Origin: Cyanobium sp. PCC 7001
GTDB taxonomy: Bacteria; Cyanobacteriota; Cyanobacteriia; PCC-6307; Cyanobiaceae
Direction: 5' to 3'
Length of the DNA stretch: 55,296 nt
NCBI RefSeq assembly: GCF_000155635.1
Contig: NZ_DS990556.1
Location: 554,780-610,075, forward strand
A program made the position numbers and the translations under genes. Positions 18,555-28,097 of this stretch are shown here, piece by piece. The notes under the pieces are model-generated. The model was not told where the DNA came from. It saw only the letters and a program-made list of their open reading frames with translations, and made no database searches. Each line of letters opens with the position of its first letter. Position 1 is the first letter of the stretch.

Positions 18555-20720
18555 TCAGTTCTGCAGCTGACGGAAGTCCGCCAGCACGGCGGCCTGGTTG
18601 CGCAGCACTCCGAGCATGGCGAGGCGGTTTGTGCGCACAGCCGCATCCTCCGCCATCACCATCACGCTGCCGTCTCCATCGAAGAACGCTCCCAGCGCCT
18701 CGGCACTGTCTTCCAGAGCCGAGGCCAACGCGTTGTAGCCCTCGCTGCTGCAGCTGGCGGCCAGCGGAGTGAGACGCTCAAGCACGGCCAGCATGCCGGC
18801 CTCCGATCCTTTCTCGAACAACCTGGCATCCACCACGGCATCCGGGCTGAGCACGTCGGGGGACAACGCGCCTTTCTCGGCCAGTCGTGCGGCCCGCGTC
18901 ACCACCGCCTGCACGGCGGCGAGCCGCCCCTCGCGCCGCAGAGCCGCGAGCAACAGGCCGCGCTGTCGCACATCGCCGGGATCCCGCAGGAGGCGGGCCC
19001 TGGGCAGGGAGGGCCCGGCCACCGCGGCCACCAGATCGGGCTCCAGTCCCTCCTCCTCCAGCAGGCTGGCCAGCCTCTGGCACAGGAATTCGGCCAGATC
19101 GCCGCGCAGCAGGCCAGCGGAAACCTCCAGGTCGGGCAGCAGCGTCGCCCAGTGGAGGCTGCAGCGCTGCAGCAGGGCGTCGAGGTCGAGCCGCCATTCC
19201 CTGGCCCAGAGGATCTGCAGCAGACCATTGCCGGCACGGCGCAGGGCGTAGGGATCGGAGGAGCCGCTCGGCCGTTCCCCCTTGGCAAAGATGCTGAGCA
19301 GCAATTCCAGCCGTTCGGCCAGGGCCACCACGGCGCCGGCCTCCGACTCCGGCAGGGCATCCCCTGCGCCCCGGGGCAGGTAGTGCTCCAGCACCGCCAG
19401 GGCCACGTGCCTCGGCTCCCCTTCAGCCAGCAGGTATTTGGCCCCCATCACCCCCTGCAGCTCGGGGAATTCCCCCACCATCTGGCTCACCAGGTCGTGC
19501 TTGCAGAGATGGGTGGCCCGGCGGGCATGCCCTGCCGCCTCTTCCGGCAGAGGCAGCACCTCGAGCAGCACGTCCGTGCACCACTCCATCCGCTCGACGC
19601 GATCCCGCAGGGAACCGAGACCCTCGGCGAAGGTGACCCGGGCCAGCTGGTCGCGCCGGTCGATGCTCGCCACGGCCCGGTCGGCCGTGACGAAGAAGCG
19701 GGCATCGGCCAGCCGGGCCCGCAGCACCCGTTCGTTGCCTCTGCGCACCGTCTCCCAGGCCTGCTCCCGGCCATTGCTGATGCACAGAAAACCAGGCTGC
19801 AACACGCCCCGGGCGGCCGGGGCCAGGGGATCCACCTGGGCGTCGCTCTGATAGAGCGGCACGTAGCGCTGGTGTGACCGCATCACCGTGCCCAGCACCT
19901 CGGCCGGCAGGTCCAGATAGGTGTGCTCCATCGCGCCCTCGATCAACAGGGGCTGCTCCACCAGATCCGTGAGCTCCTCCAGCAGCGCCTCGGGCAGATC
20001 CGGTCGGGCGTCGCGGGCCTCTGCCGCTGCAGCGATGGAGGTCTGAATCCTGTCGCGGCGGCGGCGGCGGCTCACGGTCACCCCGGCGGCCTCGAGCGTG
20101 TCGGCATACTGCGCGGCGCTGGGGATCACCACCGGCCGGGTTTCCAGCCGGTGTCCCCTGCTGTGACGTCCCGAGGCCACCACCGGATCGGTGCCCGGCA
20201 GCACCACCGGCACCACCGCCTCATCCAGCAGGGCCACCAACCAGCGCACGGGCCTGGAAAAGCGGCACTCCCCCTCTCCCCAGCGCATGAAGCGGCGGCC
20301 CTGCAGCTGCTGGATCCAGCCGGGGATCAGGGAGGCCAGCACCTCGGCGGCGCCACGGCCCGGCTCCCGCAGCACCGCGTACACGAACGGCCCCTTGGGC
20401 GTGTCACGGATCTCCAGCTGGTCAACAGCCACGCCGCAGCGCTTGGCAAAGCCCAGGGCGGCACCGGTGGGAGTGCCGTCGCGAAAGGCCTGTGCGGCGG
20501 GCGGGCCCTTGCGCTCCTCCTCCCTGTCCTGCTGGCGTGACGGCAGTCCCGGCACGGTCACGGCCAGCCGCCGCGGCGTGCTGGTGCAGTCCAGATCGCC
20601 GTGCTCCAGCCGCTGCTCCGCCAGGCTGGCGGCCACCAGCGCCTCCAGCTGGGGGAGGGCGAGGCGCGCGAAGTCGGCCGGCAGTTCCTCGGTTCCGATC
20701 TCGAGCAGAAACGTCGACAC
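18555..20720 (-). CDS. glyS: Glycyl-tRNA synthetase beta subunit
   Basis: It is the tRNA-binding subunit of the heterotetrameric glycyl-tRNA synthetase; the catalytic alpha subunit (glyQ) is not in this window. I start at GTG 20720, giving 721 residues beginning STFLLEIGTEELPADF after the start residue, the family N-terminus. The frame also reaches a TTG at 20744. The HD-like region (ATHLCKHDLVSQMVGEFPELQG, near residue 400) and the C-terminal anticodon-binding domain are present, and the length is standard. A CATAAAGT sequence just upstream on the minus strand could be its -10. It is divergent from the sulfite reductase gene. Confidence 0.96.
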   Translation of the reverse strand: MSTFLLEIGTEELPADFARLALPQLEALVAASLAEQRLEHGDLDCTSTPRRLAVTVPGLPSRQQDREEERKGPPAAQAFRDGTPTGAALGFAKRCGVAVDQLEIRDTPKGPFVYAVLREPGRGAAEVLASLIPGWIQQLQGRRFMRWGEGECRFSRPVRWLVALLDEAVVPVVLPGTDPVVASGRHSRGHRLETRPVVIPSAAQYADTLEAAGVTVSRRRRRDRIQTSIAAAAEARDARPDLPEALLEELTDLVEQPLLIEGAMEHTYLDLPAEVLGTVMRSHQRYVPLYQSDAQVDPLAPAARGVLQPGFLCISNGREQAWETVRRGNERVLRARLADARFFVTADRAVASIDRRDQLARVTFAEGLGSLRDRVERMEWCTDVLLEVLPLPEEAAGHARRATHLCKHDLVSQMVGEFPELQGVMGAKYLLAEGEPRHVALAVLEHYLPRGAGDALPESEAGAVVALAERLELLLSIFAKGERPSGSSDPYALRRAGNGLLQILWAREWRLDLDALLQRCSLHWATLLPDLEVSAGLLRGDLAEFLCQRLASLLEEEGLEPDLVAAVAGPSLPRARLLRDPGDVRQRGLLLAALRREGRLAAVQAVVTRAARLAEKGALSPDVLSPDAVVDARLFEKGSEAGMLAVLERLTPLAASCSSEGYNALASALEDSAEALGAFFDGDGSVMVMAEDAAVRTNRLAMLGVLRNQAAVLADFRQLQN

Positions 20721-20794
20721 GCAGGCAGCCACGGCAACCGCCAACTTTATGGAGCGACGCGCAACGCGGCAGGCTGGAAGCCGGCCCCATTCGC

Positions 20795-20800
20795 TACGGT
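20795..20800 (+). promoter_or_regulatory. Putative -10 box of the sulfite reductase gene
   Basis: TACGGT on the plus strand lies 30 bases before the GTG at 20830. It makes the in-frame ATG at 20749 an unlikely start, because that codon would be upstream of transcription. Confidence 0.35.
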
Positions 20801-20829
20801 CGTTGGGCTATCGGGTGGTTGCCGACATC

Positions 20830-22551
20830 GTGACGTCTGGGCCGACAAAGTTCGAGCAACTGAAGGCCAACAGTGGTCATCTGCGGGAGCCGCTCCTGAG
20901 CGAGCTGGGCAACACGGCGCCGAACTTCACCGAGAACGCCGTTCAGATCCTCAAGTTCCACGGGAGCTACCAACAGGACAACCGCGACAAGCGTCAGAAA
21001 GGCCAGACCAAGGACTGGCAGATGATGCTCCGGTTGCGCAATCCCGCCGGCCGGGTGCCAGCCCAGCTCTACCTGGCCATCGATGAGCTGGCCGAGCGCT
21101 ATGGCAACGGCACCCTGCGGGTCACCACCCGCCAGGCGTTCCAGATGCATGGCGTGCGCAAGGAGCACCTCAAGGAGGTGATCGGCACGATCGTGCGGTC
21201 ACTGGGGTCCACCCTGGCGGCCTGTGGAGACATCAACCGCAACGTGATGGCGCCCGCCGCCCCCTTCTCCAAGGCGGGCTATCCAGCCGCCCGCCAGCTG
21301 GCCGACGACATCGCCGATCTGCTCGCCCCCCAGGCGGCGGAGGGCTCCTACCTCGACCTCTGGGTGGACGGGGAGCTGAGCTACCGCATCAAGCCCAGTG
21401 CTCCGGTGCGCAAGGTGAAGGCGCGCCAGAGCGAAGGCGGTGTGTTCAGCGGTGACGGCCAGGAGCCTCTCTACGGCTCCACCTATCTGCCGAGGAAGTT
21501 CAAGGTGGCGGTCACCGTGCCCGGTGACAATTCGGTGGATCTCCTCACCCAGGACATCGGCCTGGTGCTGTTCTGCGATCCGCAGGGCCGACCCCAGGGC
21601 GCCAATGTCTATGTGGGCGGTGGCATGGGCCGGACCCACAACAAGGAGGAAACCTTCGCCCGCACGGCCGATCCGCTCGGCTATGTGGCCTATGGCCATC
21701 TGCTGGATCTGGTTCAGGCCATCGTGGCCCTGCAGCGTGATCACGGCGACCGCCAGCAGCGCCGCCACGCCCGCATGAAATACCTGATCCACGATCGTGG
21801 TGTGGACTGGTTCCGCTCCGAACTTCAGTCCTCCTACTTCTCCCATCCGATCAAGGGGATGCGTCAGGAGCCGACGATCCGGCTGGAGGACTACCTGGGC
21901 TGGCATCGTCAGGACCGGGGACTGTGGTTCGTGGGTCTGCCCGTGCTCTGCGGCCGCATCAGCGGCAGCTTCAAGGCGGGGCTGCGCCGCCTGGTGGACA
22001 CCTACAAGCTGGAGCTGCGGCTGACTCCCAACCAGGACGTGCTGCTGTGCAACATCGGCACGGCCCAGCGCAGCAGCATTCGGGCGGAGCTGGCTGCCAT
22101 GGGCATCGAGAGCCCTGAGGCACCGGCACCGCTGGCCCGCCATGCCCTGGCCTGCCCGGCCCTGCCGCTGTGCGGCCTGGCGGTGACCGAAGCCGAGCGG
22201 GTGCTGCCCGACGTGCTGGATCGCCTCGACGGGCTGCTGCACCAGCTGGGGATCAGCAAGCCCGTGCTGGTGCGCATGACCGGCTGCCCCAACGGCTGTG
22301 CCCGGCCTTACATGGCGGAGATCGGCCTGGTGGGCAGCGGCCCCGACCTCTATCAGCTCTGGCTGGGTGGCACCCCCAACCTCAGCCGTCTGGCCGAGCC
22401 CTACCTCGAGAAGATGCCCCTGGGCGAGCTGGAGCCCACCCTGGAGCCGTTGCTGCGGGCCTGGCAGGTGGCCGGAGGGCGGGTGAGCTTCGGTGACTTC
22501 GTGGTCCGCCAGGGTCGACCGGCCGTGGAAGCCCTGCTAACGGCGGCCTGA
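20830..22551 (+). CDS. sir: Ferredoxin-sulfite reductase
   Basis: It reduces sulfite to sulfide with six electrons from ferredoxin, the key step of assimilatory sulfur reduction. I start at GTG 20830 (573 residues); an in-frame GTG at 20815 and ATG at 20749 are alternatives. The start is followed by TSGPTKFEQLKANSGHLREP, and the conserved core begins ILKFHGSYQQDNRD. The siroheme-[4Fe-4S] ligands lie in ALACPALPLCGLAV and MTGCPNGCARPYMAE, the usual Cys-X5-Cys and Cys-X3-Cys pairs. Basic residues such as RVTTRQAFQMHG fit the siroheme pocket. A small exported protein follows after 2 bases. Nitrite reductase is the main relative; the overall wording fits Sir better. Confidence 0.94.
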   Translation: MTSGPTKFEQLKANSGHLREPLLSELGNTAPNFTENAVQILKFHGSYQQDNRDKRQKGQTKDWQMMLRLRNPAGRVPAQLYLAIDELAERYGNGTLRVTTRQAFQMHGVRKEHLKEVIGTIVRSLGSTLAACGDINRNVMAPAAPFSKAGYPAARQLADDIADLLAPQAAEGSYLDLWVDGELSYRIKPSAPVRKVKARQSEGGVFSGDGQEPLYGSTYLPRKFKVAVTVPGDNSVDLLTQDIGLVLFCDPQGRPQGANVYVGGGMGRTHNKEETFARTADPLGYVAYGHLLDLVQAIVALQRDHGDRQQRRHARMKYLIHDRGVDWFRSELQSSYFSHPIKGMRQEPTIRLEDYLGWHRQDRGLWFVGLPVLCGRISGSFKAGLRRLVDTYKLELRLTPNQDVLLCNIGTAQRSSIRAELAAMGIESPEAPAPLARHALACPALPLCGLAVTEAERVLPDVLDRLDGLLHQLGISKPVLVRMTGCPNGCARPYMAEIGLVGSGPDLYQLWLGGTPNLSRLAEPYLEKMPLGELEPTLEPLLRAWQVAGGRVSFGDFVVRQGRPAVEALLTAA

Positions 22552-22553
22552 CC

Positions 22554-22970
22554 ATGGCGGTGGTGGTGGTCCAGGGCCTGGACGAGCGGAGCGGTGGTGG
22601 TCGGGCAGGCTCTGGCCGGCCCTGGCCCTGGAGGGCATTGCAGCTCGCCGCCGCTGCCGCCCTGGCTGCCACAGCCGCGCTGCCGGCCCAGGCCCAGGGC
22701 CGCCGGGGTCCACCGCCACCGACACCGAAAGTGGTGATCTACGACCCCGATCCTGTGAGTTGTCAGCCGGACACCATCCGCCAGGCCTTCGCGCGGCATC
22801 TGGCCCCCTTTGCCGACCAGAGCCCGGCGGTGCTGGCCCGGCTGCGTGAGGTGCAGCTGGAGATGACGGACTCCAGCCTGCGGCGCTGCGTGGCCAAGGG
22901 GCTGATGGAGCCGGAAGCCGCTGCCGCCCTGCGCCAGGAGCTCGCGGCTCAGACTCCCACGCGGCCATAG
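22554..22970 (+). CDS. Small exported hypothetical protein
   Basis: I do not recognise the family. The 138-residue product has a signal-peptide-like segment at about residues 28-47 (ALQLAAAAALAATAALPAQA) with a plausible cleavage after AQA. A Pro-rich linker and a helical domain with two cysteines (SCQPD and RRCVAKG) that could form a disulfide follow. It starts 2 bases after the sulfite reductase stop, so it is cotranscribed. Its end overlaps the VanX-like gene on the other strand by 22 bases. Periplasmic location is inferred; function is unknown. Confidence 0.7.
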   Translation: MAVVVVQGLDERSGGGRAGSGRPWPWRALQLAAAAALAATAALPAQAQGRRGPPPPTPKVVIYDPDPVSCQPDTIRQAFARHLAPFADQSPAVLARLREVQLEMTDSSLRRCVAKGLMEPEAAAALRQELAAQTPTRP

Positions 22971-23668
22971 ATCGCCGCGGGCTGGCCGCAGCGCCAGGCC
23001 CAGAGCTGATCGCCCCAGCTGAAATGCCACCACTCCCCCGGGTGCTGGGCAAAGCCCGCTGCCGCCATCACCTTCTGCAGCAGGCGGCGATGGCCATGAA
23101 CCGCCAGGGCCCGCTCACGCTCACCCGCATCGCGGCTCGCCGCAGCCACCCCGAGAAAGTGGTCGGGTGCCGACACAGCACCGATGGCATCGATGGGCGA
23201 ACCCATGTCGATCGGGGCGCCGTGCCGGTCCGCCAGGGTGAGATCCACCGCTGCTCCGGTGCTGTGGGGCGGCGGGGCGCCTGGGTCCGGGTTCGGTGGC
23301 GCCCAGAAACGACCCACCTCGCGGCTCACCTCCGCCAGTGCCGGCCCGGCGGCGAGGGGATCGACCCCCCGGTCGCGGCAGAGTTCCGCTGTGGCGTGCC
23401 GCACCATGAACGCCTGAACCGCCAGGGGCCGCCATCCGTCGAAGATGGCCAGCCGCCATTCGGGCTGCTGGCTCTGCAGCGCCCGCTGGGCCGCCAGCAG
23501 CCGCTCCACCACGCCTTGCCGCAGCTGGAACGGCGATCCCCCCTCACCGTAGGGAGCGCCCAGGGCGACGTAGGGATGGGGTTCCAGCCGCCACAGCGCC
23601 GCCGGCAGGGGCACCAGGGCGTCCGGGCTGGGATCGATCGGAATCGCATTCCACGGACGCCGCTCCAT
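22949..23668 (-). CDS. VanX/DdpX-like D-alanyl-D-alanine dipeptidase
   Basis: It is a predicted M15D zinc dipeptidase that cleaves D-Ala-D-Ala. The 239 residues carry LAIFDGWRPLAVQ (substrate Arg, about residue 76), the zinc motif HSTGAAVDLT (His and Asp), and GEWWHFSWG with the catalytic Glu and third zinc His. The spacing matches VanX/DdpX. No signal peptide is visible, so it may act in the cytoplasm on recycled dipeptide. It has no vanH/vanA/vanR neighbours, so a housekeeping role in cell-wall turnover is more likely than antibiotic resistance. It converges on the small exported protein with a 22-base overlap. Confidence 0.92.
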   Translation of the reverse strand: MERRPWNAIPIDPSPDALVPLPAALWRLEPHPYVALGAPYGEGGSPFQLRQGVVERLLAAQRALQSQQPEWRLAIFDGWRPLAVQAFMVRHATAELCRDRGVDPLAAGPALAEVSREVGRFWAPPNPDPGAPPPHSTGAAVDLTLADRHGAPIDMGSPIDAIGAVSAPDHFLGVAAASRDAGERERALAVHGHRRLLQKVMAAAGFAQHPGEWWHFSWGDQLWAWRCGQPAAIYGRVGV

Positions 23669-23732
23669 CTGCTCACCGGGCTGGGCTGACCGGACTGTGT
23701 TGATCCTGGCCAGATTGCCTCACCCGATGGCC

Positions 23733-26270
23733 TCAGTTGAGCCGAACCCCACCGCTGAGCCGCTGCCGCTGGAGAGCCAGCATGGCGGCCAGCTTCGGAT
23801 GGTGCTGCAGCTCCGGATCGGCGGCCAGGATCTCCTGGGCCACCGCGCGCGCCTGCTCCAGCACGCTGCCGTCGTCGGTGAGGCTGGCCAGGGCGAGATC
23901 GGGCAGCCCCGACTGCCGCGTGCCCAGCACCTGACCGGGCCCCCGCAGGCGCAGGTCCATCTCGGCGATCTCGAAACCGTCGCTGGAGCGCACCAGCACA
24001 TCCAGCCGCTGCCGGGCCAGGGCGTTGCGGCTGTGGTTCACCAGCAGGCAGTGGGACGCGGCGGCTCCCCGGCCGACCCGGCCGCGCAACTGGTGCAGCT
24101 GGGCCAGTCCGAACCGCTCCGCATGCTCCACCACCATCACGCTGGCCTCCGGCACATCCACACCCACCTCCACCACCGTGGTGCTCACCAGCACCTGGCT
24201 CTCCCCGGCGGCGAAGGCGGCCAGGGCCGCCTGCTTGTCGGCACTGGCCATGCGCCCATGCAGCAGCCCCACGCACAGATCGGGGAAGATCGCCTCGCTC
24301 AGCTGCTGGTGCACCTCCACCGCGGAACGCAGATCGAGCTTTTCCGACTCCTCCACCAGCGGCAGCACCACATAGGCCCGCTGCCCCCGCGACACTTCCT
24401 TCCGGATCAGCTGGTAGGCCTCATCCCGCTCGCCGGCGCGGAGCAGGCGCGTCTGGATCGGCGTACGGCCCGGTGGCAGGCCATCGATCTGACTCACGTC
24501 CAGATCACCGTGGACCGAGAGGGCCAGGGTGCGCGGGATCGGGGTGGCGGTCATGGTGAGCAGATGGGGCTGGAGCCCCTTGGCGAGCAGACGATCGCGC
24601 TGGGCCACGCCGAAGCGGTGCTGTTCGTCCACCACCACCAGTCCCAGCCGGGCGAAGGCCACCGGATCCTCGAGCAGGGCGTGGGTGCCCACGAGCATCT
24701 GCAGCTGGCCGTTGGCCAGATCCTCCAGCAACCGCCGTCGCCGCCGCGCCGGTGTGGATCCGGTGAGCAGGGCGCAGCTCACGTGCAGCTGGGGAAGCCA
24801 GGCGCAGAGCTTCTGGTAGTGCTGCTCCGCCAGCACCTCGGTGGGCGCCATCAGGGCACCCTGGCAGCCGGCGTCGATGGCGGTGAGCAGGGCCGCAATG
24901 GCCACCACGGTCTTGCCGCTGCCCACATCCCCCTGCACCAACCGCGCCATCGGCTGCTCCCGGGCGAGGTCGGCGCGGATCTCCGCGATCACCCTCTGCT
25001 GCGCCGGGGTGAGCTGGAAGGGGAGGAGCTCCAGAAAGCGGGCCATCAGGCTGTCATGGACCGGGCTCTGCAGCGGCGGCGACGGGCTGCGGGTGAGCTC
25101 CCGCCGCCGTTGCAGCAGTCCGAGCTGCAGCAGCAGGAATTCATCGAACACCAGCCGATGGCGGCCGGCCTGCAGCTGCTCCTGGTCGGCGGGGGCATGG
25201 ATCTGCTCCAGGGCCTCGGCGCGCCCCACCAGACCATGGGCGTGGCGCAGGGCCTGGGGCAGGGGGTCGTCCCACTGACGCACCTGGGGCAGCACCGCCG
25301 CGATGGCCTGCCGCAGGCGGTCGGCGCCCAGCCCCTCGGTGAGGCCGTACACCGGCAGCAGGCGGCCGATCACGGGGGAGCGCACGGTGGCCTGCGGGCT
25401 CTCCAGCACCTCGATCAGCGGATCCTGGAAGGCCGGGCCGTAGGGGGTCTCCTTCACCAGACCGCTCACGGCCACGCTGGCGCCGGGGGGGTACTGGCGC
25501 TGTTGTGCCTTCAGCCAGGCCGGACTGGCAAACCGCCGGCCGGCGAAGAAACGGCTGACCCGCAACCGACCGGTGGGATCACTGAGCTGCAGCTCCAGGA
25601 TGCCCAGGTTGGGGTTGCGAGGACTGGTGAAGGCCTGGCAGCGGCGCACCGTGGCCACGATGGTGGCCGTGCGGCCCACCTCCAGGCCCGCGATCCGCAC
25701 CCGATGGGCGTAGTCGAGGTAGTCGCGGGGGTAGTAGTGCACCAGATCCCGCACCACGAACAGTCCAAGCTGGGCCAGACGGGCCGCCGTGCGGGGGCCG
25801 ACGCCGCGGATCGTGCCCAGGGGAGCCTCGGGGTCCAGCGCGCCTCTGGTCGCCAGTCCCCCCGCTGCCTGGGCGGGGCTGGCGACTGGCTGTGGCGCCA
25901 GCCGCAACCTGGGCGGGCCGATCGGCGCGGGGGGCTGCCACCACTGGCGCAGTTCATGGAGGTACTGGCGACAGTCCCTGACGAGGCCCTGCCGCCGGGC
26001 GGCCGTGAGCTCCCCATAGCGGGCGAAGCCTGCCACCAGGGCCTGCCGGCGCTCCGCTCCCGGCAGACCGGCGGCGGGAGGGTGCCGCAGGCTTCTCTCG
26101 AGAAACGTGCTGAAGCGTTCCTGACGCCCCTGCAGGTCTCCGAAGCCCCGATCCACCTCCAGCTGCAGGGCCTGTTGCAGGGTCCGAAGCCAAGGTTCGA
26201 GCTCAGGGCTGGCGCTCAGCTCTCGGCTGGGTCCCGCGGAGGGGCTGGCGTGCGGTTGTCCTCCAGCCAC
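23733..26270 (-). CDS. recG: ATP-dependent DNA helicase RecG
   Basis: It remodels stalled replication forks and branch-migrates recombination intermediates. The 845 residues include a cyanobacterial N-terminal extension of about 140 residues and a wedge/OB region beginning GVGPRTAARLAQLGLF (about residue 176). The helicase core follows: Walker A LVQGDVGSGKTVVAI, motif Ia MAPTEVLAEQHY, DEQH box VVVDEQHRFGVAQRD, motif III TMTATPIPRTLAL, and motif VI QLRGRVGRGAAASHC. The start is GTG and overlaps the upstream hypothetical gene by 55 bases; a later start is possible. Identity is secure. Confidence 0.96.
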   Translation of the reverse strand: MAGGQPHASPSAGPSRELSASPELEPWLRTLQQALQLEVDRGFGDLQGRQERFSTFLERSLRHPPAAGLPGAERRQALVAGFARYGELTAARRQGLVRDCRQYLHELRQWWQPPAPIGPPRLRLAPQPVASPAQAAGGLATRGALDPEAPLGTIRGVGPRTAARLAQLGLFVVRDLVHYYPRDYLDYAHRVRIAGLEVGRTATIVATVRRCQAFTSPRNPNLGILELQLSDPTGRLRVSRFFAGRRFASPAWLKAQQRQYPPGASVAVSGLVKETPYGPAFQDPLIEVLESPQATVRSPVIGRLLPVYGLTEGLGADRLRQAIAAVLPQVRQWDDPLPQALRHAHGLVGRAEALEQIHAPADQEQLQAGRHRLVFDEFLLLQLGLLQRRRELTRSPSPPLQSPVHDSLMARFLELLPFQLTPAQQRVIAEIRADLAREQPMARLVQGDVGSGKTVVAIAALLTAIDAGCQGALMAPTEVLAEQHYQKLCAWLPQLHVSCALLTGSTPARRRRRLLEDLANGQLQMLVGTHALLEDPVAFARLGLVVVDEQHRFGVAQRDRLLAKGLQPHLLTMTATPIPRTLALSVHGDLDVSQIDGLPPGRTPIQTRLLRAGERDEAYQLIRKEVSRGQRAYVVLPLVEESEKLDLRSAVEVHQQLSEAIFPDLCVGLLHGRMASADKQAALAAFAAGESQVLVSTTVVEVGVDVPEASVMVVEHAERFGLAQLHQLRGRVGRGAAASHCLLVNHSRNALARQRLDVLVRSSDGFEIAEMDLRLRGPGQVLGTRQSGLPDLALASLTDDGSVLEQARAVAQEILAADPELQHHPKLAAMLALQRQRLSGGVRLN

Positions 26271-27337
26271 AGCCGTTCGGCCTCCAGCGTTCGCAGCCGC
26301 CGCTGCACCCGGCGGTAGGTCTGGGCCATTCTGCGCACCTCCTGGGTGTGCTGCTGCAGCCGCTGGCGGCAGGTTCGCAGCCGGGGATCCTCCAGCTCCA
26401 GATCCACCAGCCGCAGCAGCACCGCCACCAGGGCAAGCGGGGCGCCGCTGCCCGCCGCCTCCGCAGGAACCTGGAGCCGCAGCAGGTTGGCAGGAGCGGG
26501 CAGCATCTCCACCTGGCCCTGCAGGGCGGCGTCGAGCAGCCCCACCGGCAACAACCCCTGGGTGAGCCCGAGGCGCAGGCAGTCCATGTTCAGCGCATGG
26601 GAGAGGTTGCGCAGCCGGCGCGTCAGAGCTCGCTCATAGCCGGTCAACCAGGTGAGCAGCCGTGTGGGATCCGTGGGGAGGCCTGCATCGCTCCAGGGAA
26701 CTCCACCCTCCGGACCTTCCGCGTCCTCGAGCGTTTCCGGTGCCAAGGCCTCCGAGAAGGCCTGCACCATGGCCTCCATGGCGCCGCCTGCCGGTTCGGT
26801 CCCCGGGTGCTCCTGGGCGGCGGCCCCGGCATCGCCAACGTCATCGGACGCCGCTGGGGGGGTGGCCTGCGGCAGGTGACGCGGATCGATCGGCGGTGCC
26901 ATGGCCAGGTGAATGGAGCCCGGGGCCCGGGGCCAGTCGCTCGCCTCCGGGGACGGCCGTTCCTCCTCTCCGGGTTCCGGTGTCCGCAGGTGCTCCAGCA
27001 TGCGGGCCTGGTCCTGGTGCCGCTCCCGCTGATCCACCCGGGCGATCTGGGCGGCCATGGCCGTCACCTGCTCCACCGTCAGCAGGGTGCAGGCACGCCG
27101 GGCCAGATCCTCCATCCGCCGATGCAGCTCATGGCGCCGGGCAGCGGGCAACCGGCAGTAGCGGTCGGGGCGGAGCTGGGTGGCCAGATGGAAACAGGCC
27201 TGCTGCATGGCGGGCAGCAGGCCCTGTCTCAGCACCTGGAGGTACAGGGCCAGATGGCGGTAGAGCTCGGGGTTGCCGCGTGCCACGTCGGCACGGATGG
27301 CGGCCAGCTGGCGCTGGGCCTCCTGGAAGGCGTCCAC
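26216..27337 (-). CDS. Uncharacterised helical protein between tsf and recG
   Basis: I do not recognise a domain. The 373-residue protein starts with GTG and has three parts: a helical N-terminal part (1-110) with conserved-looking aromatic and Arg positions; an acidic Pro/Ala/Glu-rich linker (about 115-215); and a helical C-terminal part (220-360) ending in a basic coiled coil (RRMAQTYRRVQRRLRTLEAER). It has no membrane segment or signal peptide. It lies 32 bases after tsf and overlaps recG by 55 bases, so it appears cotranscribed with rpsB-tsf and recG. The coding call rests on its length, codon bias and tight packing. Confidence 0.8.
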   Translation of the reverse strand: MDAFQEAQRQLAAIRADVARGNPELYRHLALYLQVLRQGLLPAMQQACFHLATQLRPDRYCRLPAARRHELHRRMEDLARRACTLLTVEQVTAMAAQIARVDQRERHQDQARMLEHLRTPEPGEEERPSPEASDWPRAPGSIHLAMAPPIDPRHLPQATPPAASDDVGDAGAAAQEHPGTEPAGGAMEAMVQAFSEALAPETLEDAEGPEGGVPWSDAGLPTDPTRLLTWLTGYERALTRRLRNLSHALNMDCLRLGLTQGLLPVGLLDAALQGQVEMLPAPANLLRLQVPAEAAGSGAPLALVAVLLRLVDLELEDPRLRTCRQRLQQHTQEVRRMAQTYRRVQRRLRTLEAERLWLEDNRTPAPPRDPAES

Positions 27338-27369
27338 AGGAGCGGTGGGAACGGGCGGCCCGATGGCGC

Positions 27370-28026
27370 TCAGGAGGCCTGCATGGCGGCCACTTCGGCG
27401 GCGAAGTCCATCTTCTCCACCTCGATACCCTCACCGAGGTTGAAGCGCACGAACCGCCGCACCTGGATGTTCTCCCCCACCTTGCCGGCCACCTGCTTCA
27501 CCAGTTCAGCCACGGTGATGGTGCTGTCCTTGATGTAGGGCTGGTCCATCAGCGCCATTTCCTTGAGACGCTTGCCGATCCGTCCGGCCACGATCTTCTC
27601 CTTCATCTCCTCCTTCTTGCCGGCGAGATCGTCCCGGCCCATCTCGATCTGCTTCTCCCGCTCGGACACGGCGGCAGGAATGTCCTCGGTGCTCACATAG
27701 TCCACGGAGGGGCAGGCTGCAATCTGCATGGCCACATTGCGGATGAGCTCCTGGAAGATCTCGCCGCGGGCCACGAAATCGGTCTCGCAATTCACCTCCA
27801 CCAGCACACCGACCCGGGCACCGGTGTGGATGTAGGAGCCGATGGCTCCTTCTGCAGCGGTGCGTCCGGCCTTCTTCTCTGCGGAGGCGATCCCCTTCTG
27901 ACGCAGCCACTCGACAGCCTTGTCGGCATCACCCTTGGTTTCGGTGAGTGCCTTCTTGCAGTCCATCATGCCCGCGCCAGTCTTGTCGCGCAGCTCTTTC
28001 ACCAGCTTCGCCGAAATGTCAGCCAT
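27370..28026 (-). CDS. tsf: Elongation factor Ts
   Basis: It is the nucleotide exchange factor that recharges EF-Tu with GTP. The 218-residue protein opens with the UBA-like domain containing [20 protein letters not shown] (two hallmark motifs), then the core with [21 protein letters not shown], and ends with the short dimerisation part [13 protein letters not shown]. The compact length without a second EF-Ts repeat is usual for cyanobacteria. It follows rpsB by 71 bases on the same strand, the classical rpsB-tsf order. The internal gap has no obvious terminator. Confidence 0.98.
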   Translation of the reverse strand: MADISAKLVKELRDKTGAGMMDCKKALTETKGDADKAVEWLRQKGIASAEKKAGRTAAEGAIGSYIHTGARVGVLVEVNCETDFVARGEIFQELIRNVAMQIAACPSVDYVSTEDIPAAVSEREKQIEMGRDDLAGKKEEMKEKIVAGRIGKRLKEMALMDQPYIKDSTITVAELVKQVAGKVGENIQVRRFVRFNLGEGIEVEKMDFAAEVAAMQAS

Positions 28027-28097
28027 GGGTATGGAAATTACGGGATGGGTTGTTGAAAACAGAGAATCCGACTCAGGGATTCAGGTTGATCGCCAAC

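Noticed and set aside
22949-23668. A vancomycin-resistance island
   Set aside because: Only VanX- and VanY-type peptidases are present, 6 kb apart, without ligase, dehydrogenase or two-component genes.
23697-26318. An 873-codon open frame antisense to recG, and similar very long antisense frames at 3678-5357, 6784-8451, 10212-12326, 13604-15709, 27948-30080, 39006-41114, 49937-51847 and 53041-55236
   Set aside because: They mirror known genes, are rich in His/Gln/Gly/Arg, and lack any domain. Long antisense frames are expected in GC-rich DNA where stop codons are rare.
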